In this document: piece after piece, positions 6,504-8,955 of the stretch | How the letters are laid out: the number at the start of each line of letters is the position of its first letter | Position numbering within the stretch: the first letter of the stretch is position 1 | DNA from: SZUA-229 sp036567985 | Lineage (GTDB): Bacteria > Pseudomonadota > Gammaproteobacteria > SZUA-229 | Assembly (NCBI GenBank): GCA_036567985.1 | Contig: DATCTK010000052.1 | Coordinates: forward strand, 1 to 8,955 | Direction: 5' to 3' | Length of the DNA stretch: 8,955 bases | Notes under the pieces: model-generated | The model's input: the letters and a program-made list of their open reading frames with translations, nothing else | The model's database searches: none | What the model was told of the DNA's origin: nothing | Translations under genes and position numbers: made by a program

Positions 6504-6866
6504 TTACCTGTCAGCTTGCTCAGAGAATTTAGTTTGAGCGGCCTGGTCATCGGCAAGTGGATCTGTCCGCGTCCCTGGCTGGGGTTTGAGTTGCAGATAA
6601 AGCGCCGCCTTGGCCAGCAGGTGGGCGCTGACCGGTGCAGTCACAAACAGGAACAGGGTTACCAGAATCTCATGCAGACTCAGGGCCTCGTCATGGAAGG
6701 AAAAATACACCGCCGAGGCCAGCAGAATACAGCCCACCCCCAGGGTAGTCGCCTTGGTAGGGCCATGCAGGCGGGTGTAGAAATCCTTCAGTCGCAGCAG
6801 CCCCAGCGAACCGATAAAGGTAAAAGCCGCGCCGGTAATAATTAACAGTGAAAGCAGAACATCCAT
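6504..6866 (-). CDS. mrpG: Mrp-type Na+(K+)/H+ antiporter subunit G
   Basis: Small membrane subunit of the hetero-oligomeric Mrp (Mnh/Pha) monovalent cation/proton antiporter in the cytoplasmic membrane. The 120 residues hold three membrane segments (about 2-24, 40-56, 66-90). The family block GLLRLKDFYTRLHGPTKA (22-39) is intact, and LFLFVTAPVSAHLLAKAA (71-88) matches the last segment. A charged tail of about 28 residues follows. It is the last gene of the operon, starting nine bases after the mrpF stop, with AGG eight bases before the ATG. I see no clear intrinsic terminator behind it, so some transcription may continue into the rhlE leader. Confidence 0.95.
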   Translation of the reverse strand: MDVLLSLLIITGAAFTFIGSLGLLRLKDFYTRLHGPTKATTLGVGCILLASAVYFSFHDEALSLHEILVTLFLFVTAPVSAHLLAKAALYLQLKPQPGTRTDPLADDQAAQTKFSEQADR

Positions 6867-6875
6867 AAACCAGGC

Positions 6876-7145
6876 CTATTCGATAATATCGCCGCGCAAC
6901 AGGTATTTGCACAGCGCCACTGTGCCGACAAAGCCCATCAGTGCGATCAGCAGGGCGGCTTCAAAGTAGATATTATTACCCAGATAAATGCCGAACAGCA
7001 CCAGCAGGGCAATGGTGTTGACATACAGGGTATCCAGCGCCAGTACGCGATCCGCTGCGCTGGGCCCCAGCAGCAGACGCCAGAAGGCAAAAATCACCGC
7101 CAGTCCGACCAGGCTGAAGGCAATCTTGAGTGCAAGTTCGATCAT
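6876..7145 (-). CDS. mrpF: Mrp-type Na+(K+)/H+ antiporter subunit F
   Basis: An 89-residue membrane subunit of the Mrp antiporter with three transmembrane segments (about 3-25, 37-55, 60-83). The family signature GPSAADRVLALD (27-38) is intact, including the acidic residue at 38 at the start of the second segment, which is important for ion transport in this family. The C-terminal half (FEAALLIALMGFVGTVALC, 61-79) is typical. ATG 7145 overlaps the mrpE stop as ATGA, pointing to coupled translation and equal subunit supply. Confidence 0.96.
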   Translation of the reverse strand: MIELALKIAFSLVGLAVIFAFWRLLLGPSAADRVLALDTLYVNTIALLVLFGIYLGNNIYFEAALLIALMGFVGTVALCKYLLRGDIIE

Positions 7146-7633
7146 GATTCAAATACCTGTTTCAGCGGTGCTTCATAACGTTGCTTGATGGTGTCAACCA
7201 GCGCCTGGGGGTCATCGGTGCTGAGTGAATGCACCAGCAGGCTGCGCTGATCCGCTGCCAGCTCGGCAGACACCGTACCCGGCGTCAGGCAGATGGTATT
7301 GGACAGCAGGCTGATTGCCAGTTCCGATTTCAGCGCCAGTGGCACCCGCACAAAGGCGGGCTTGAGGCGACGCGGGCCGCGCACAATCAGTGCGGCCACA
7401 ATAAAGTTGGCCAGCAGTATGTCATACAGCACCGTGGCAATAAAACGCAGCAGGGTCAGGGGATGGCGAATCACCACCGGCTCGGGCCAGAAGCGTACGC
7501 TGAACAGCGGAATCAGCCAGCCCAGCAGCAGCCCCATGATCAGGCTGGCGCCACTCAGTTCATTGGACAGCAACATCCACACCAGGGCAAGGTTCAGGGT
7601 CAGTATGGGGTGGGGAAACAGGCGGCGCATCAT
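7142..7633 (-). CDS. mrpE: Mrp-type Na+(K+)/H+ antiporter subunit E
   Basis: This 163-residue Mrp subunit has two or three hydrophobic segments in its N-terminal half (about 9-26, 28-46, 60-84) and a cytoplasmic C-terminal domain. The conserved SNTICLTPGT (111-120) is the best family marker. The ATG at 7633 overlaps the mrpD stop as ATGA and has GGAG ten bases upstream. The second codon is also ATG, three bases further from GGAG, so the first is preferred. Length and order fit the D-E-F-G arrangement of Mrp operons. Confidence 0.96.
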   Translation of the reverse strand: MMRRLFPHPILTLNLALVWMLLSNELSGASLIMGLLLGWLIPLFSVRFWPEPVVIRHPLTLLRFIATVLYDILLANFIVAALIVRGPRRLKPAFVRVPLALKSELAISLLSNTICLTPGTVSAELAADQRSLLVHSLSTDDPQALVDTIKQRYEAPLKQVFES

Positions 7634-8955
7634 GGCTGTGTGTCTCCAGTGGAATTCAGGGAAAGTGCGGTCTGCCGGTTGTGATCACTGCCCAGCACCG
7701 CATCGATATACACATCGGGTTGCAGTAACTGGGTCGCCGTGGCACGGGTATAGTCGTCCACCGCCGCGCCGCGAATAACCAGTGCGCTGCACAGTAGCAG
7801 CAGCGCGATCACCGGCAGCACCTCAAGGCCGAGTGTGCCCGCGCGGCTGGCTGAGGGACGAACCAGCTCGGCACGGTAAAACAGTACACTGCCGGCTCGG
7901 GCCAGCGCAATAATACCCAGCAGGCTGCCGAACAGAATCACTGTCATAATCCACGGCATCCAGGGGTGTGTCATGCTGGCCTGCAGGGTCAGCCACTTGC
8001 CGACAAAGCCGGACAATGGCGGCAGGCCACCAATTAAAACCGCCACCAGAAAGAACAGCCCCCCCAGCAGGCGGCCATCAGTGAGCTGGACACCGGCTTC
8101 GAAACGATCATCCATTTCGCCGCGGCGCTGCGCAATGGAATCCGCCAGCAGGAAGAAGGCACCGGCGGCAAAGGTGGCATGGGGTAAATAATAGAGTCCG
8201 GCGGCAATGCCTTCACTGTTGCCCAGGGCAAAGGCGGTGAGCAATGAACCCACCGAGGCCACCACCAGGTAGGCAATCTGCTGGCGTAATGCGCTGGCGG
8301 CGATGGCTCCCAGCATGCCCACCAGCAGGGTGAGCAGGGCCAGCGGCAGCAACCAGTGGTTGAGCATGCCCGCCAACGCACCGGCACTGCTGCCGAACAG
8401 CAGGGTTTCCAGGCGCAGAATGCTGTAGGCACCCACCTTGGTCATAATCGCAAACAGCGCCGCCACCGCAGCACTGGTATTGGCGTAGGCGGCGGGCAGC
8501 CACAGGTGCAATGGCAGCAGCGCGCCTTTCAGCGCAAACACCGCAAACAGTAACAGCCCCGCGGTTTTCACCGGGCCCTGGTGCTCCAGCGGCAACAGCG
8601 CAATCTTTTGCGCCATATCCGCCATATTCAGTGTGCCCAGCACGCCGTAAAAGGTGCCGGCGGCGAACAGGAACAGGGTGGAGCCCGCCAGGTTGATCAC
8701 CACAAAGTGCAGCCCGGCGCGGGTACGCAGGCGTCCGCCACCATGTACCAGCAGACCATAGGAGGCAAGTAGTAGCACCTCGAAAAACACAAACAGGTTA
8801 AACAGGTCGCCGGTAAGAAAGGCGCCGTTCAGGCCAAACAGTTGCAGCTGGAACAGCACATGGAAATGCCGGCCGCGGGTATCGCTGCCGCGCACCGCAT
8901 ATAGCAGCGCGAAACTGGCCAGTAGCGCGGTGGTGAGCAGCATCCACACCGCCAG
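7630..8955 (-). CDS. mrpD: Mrp-type Na+(K+)/H+ antiporter subunit D, 5' end beyond the window
   Basis: Large membrane subunit of the Mrp antiporter, homologous to the proton-channel subunits of respiratory complex I (NuoL/M/N). The frame is open to the right edge with 441 codons visible. Compared with a usual length near 500, roughly 60-80 N-terminal residues are missing. About ten to twelve membrane segments can be seen. The channel residues are present: Glu in TGDLFNLFVFFEV (codon 8779-8781), Lys in ALKGALLPLHLWLP (codon 8527-8529) and Lys in MTKVGAY (codon 8437-8439). This argues for an active subunit. The apparent GTG start at 8949 is not the true start because the frame continues upstream and the protein would begin inside a membrane segment. 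Subunits A, B and C should lie to the right. Confidence 0.95.
   Translation of the reverse strand: MAVWMLLTTALLASFALLYAVRGSDTRGRHFHVLFQLQLFGLNGAFLTGDLFNLFVFFEVLLLASYGLLVHGGGRLRTRAGLHFVVINLAGSTLFLFAAGTFYGVLGTLNMADMAQKIALLPLEHQGPVKTAGLLLFAVFALKGALLPLHLWLPAAYANTSAAVAALFAIMTKVGAYSILRLETLLFGSSAGALAGMLNHWLLPLALLTLLVGMLGAIAASALRQQIAYLVVASVGSLLTAFALGNSEGIAAGLYYLPHATFAAGAFFLLADSIAQRRGEMDDRFEAGVQLTDGRLLGGLFFLVAVLIGGLPPLSGFVGKWLTLQASMTHPWMPWIMTVILFGSLLGIIALARAGSVLFYRAELVRPSASRAGTLGLEVLPVIALLLLCSALVIRGAAVDDYTRATATQLLQPDVYIDAVLGSDHNRQTALSLNSTGDTQP

Noticed and set aside
7229..7778. Plus-strand open frames opposite mrpE and the end of mrpD
   Set aside because: They are antisense to intact Mrp subunit genes, with Gln/His/Arg-rich shadow-like composition and no ribosome binding site.
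1..8955. Search for CRISPR arrays, insertion sequences, tRNAs, toxin-antitoxin or defence genes
   Set aside because: I saw no regularly spaced repeats, transposase or integrase motifs, tRNA-like cloverleaf or defence domains; the gene content is ordinary housekeeping and ion transport.

Overview
The window reads as a chromosomal segment of a proteobacterium, most likely a gammaproteobacterium. The evidence is a full-size HrpA helicase of the long proteobacterial type, an RhlE whose N-terminal half is very close to the enterobacterial protein, and a group-2-like Mrp antiporter operon in D-E-F-G order. Base composition is moderate and protein-coding density is high. I see no mobile element, integrase, CRISPR array, tRNA or rRNA. 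The genus cannot be named from this sequence.

Layout from left to right. (1) 1-3824, minus strand: hrpA, a DEAH-box RNA helicase that lacks only its extreme C-terminus because the window ends. (2) 3825-4002: a 178-base AT-rich divergent intergenic region with a candidate hrpA promoter, an interrupted palindrome and a small hairpin next to the start of the next gene. (3) 4003-4530, plus strand: an exported 175-residue protein of unknown function with four cysteines in its mature part; it is the only plus-strand gene. (4) 4547-4783, minus: a 78-residue single-domain RRM RNA-binding protein, convergent with the previous gene. (5) 4784-4911: a gap holding a strong intrinsic terminator that ends only 34 bases before the RRM start codon. 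(6) 4912-6252, minus: the DEAD-box RNA helicase rhlE. (7) 6253-6503: a 251-base gap holding a probable extended -10 promoter for rhlE, a leader of about 140 bases with two inverted repeats, and a palindrome directly after mrpG. (8) 6504-8955, minus: the end of an mrp (mnh/pha) monovalent cation/proton antiporter operon, mrpD (5' end cut off by the window) - mrpE - mrpF - mrpG, tightly packed with ATGA overlaps.

Functionally there are two themes. The left two thirds is concerned with RNA: two helicases and an RRM protein, all on the minus strand, with rhlE directly upstream of the RRM gene. The right third is one membrane complex for Na+(K+)/H+ exchange, whose A, B and C subunits should lie beyond the right edge. 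I found no convincing new multi-gene system. The points most worth a second look are the terminator or attenuator in front of the RRM gene, the rhlE leader, and the unidentified exported cysteine protein.
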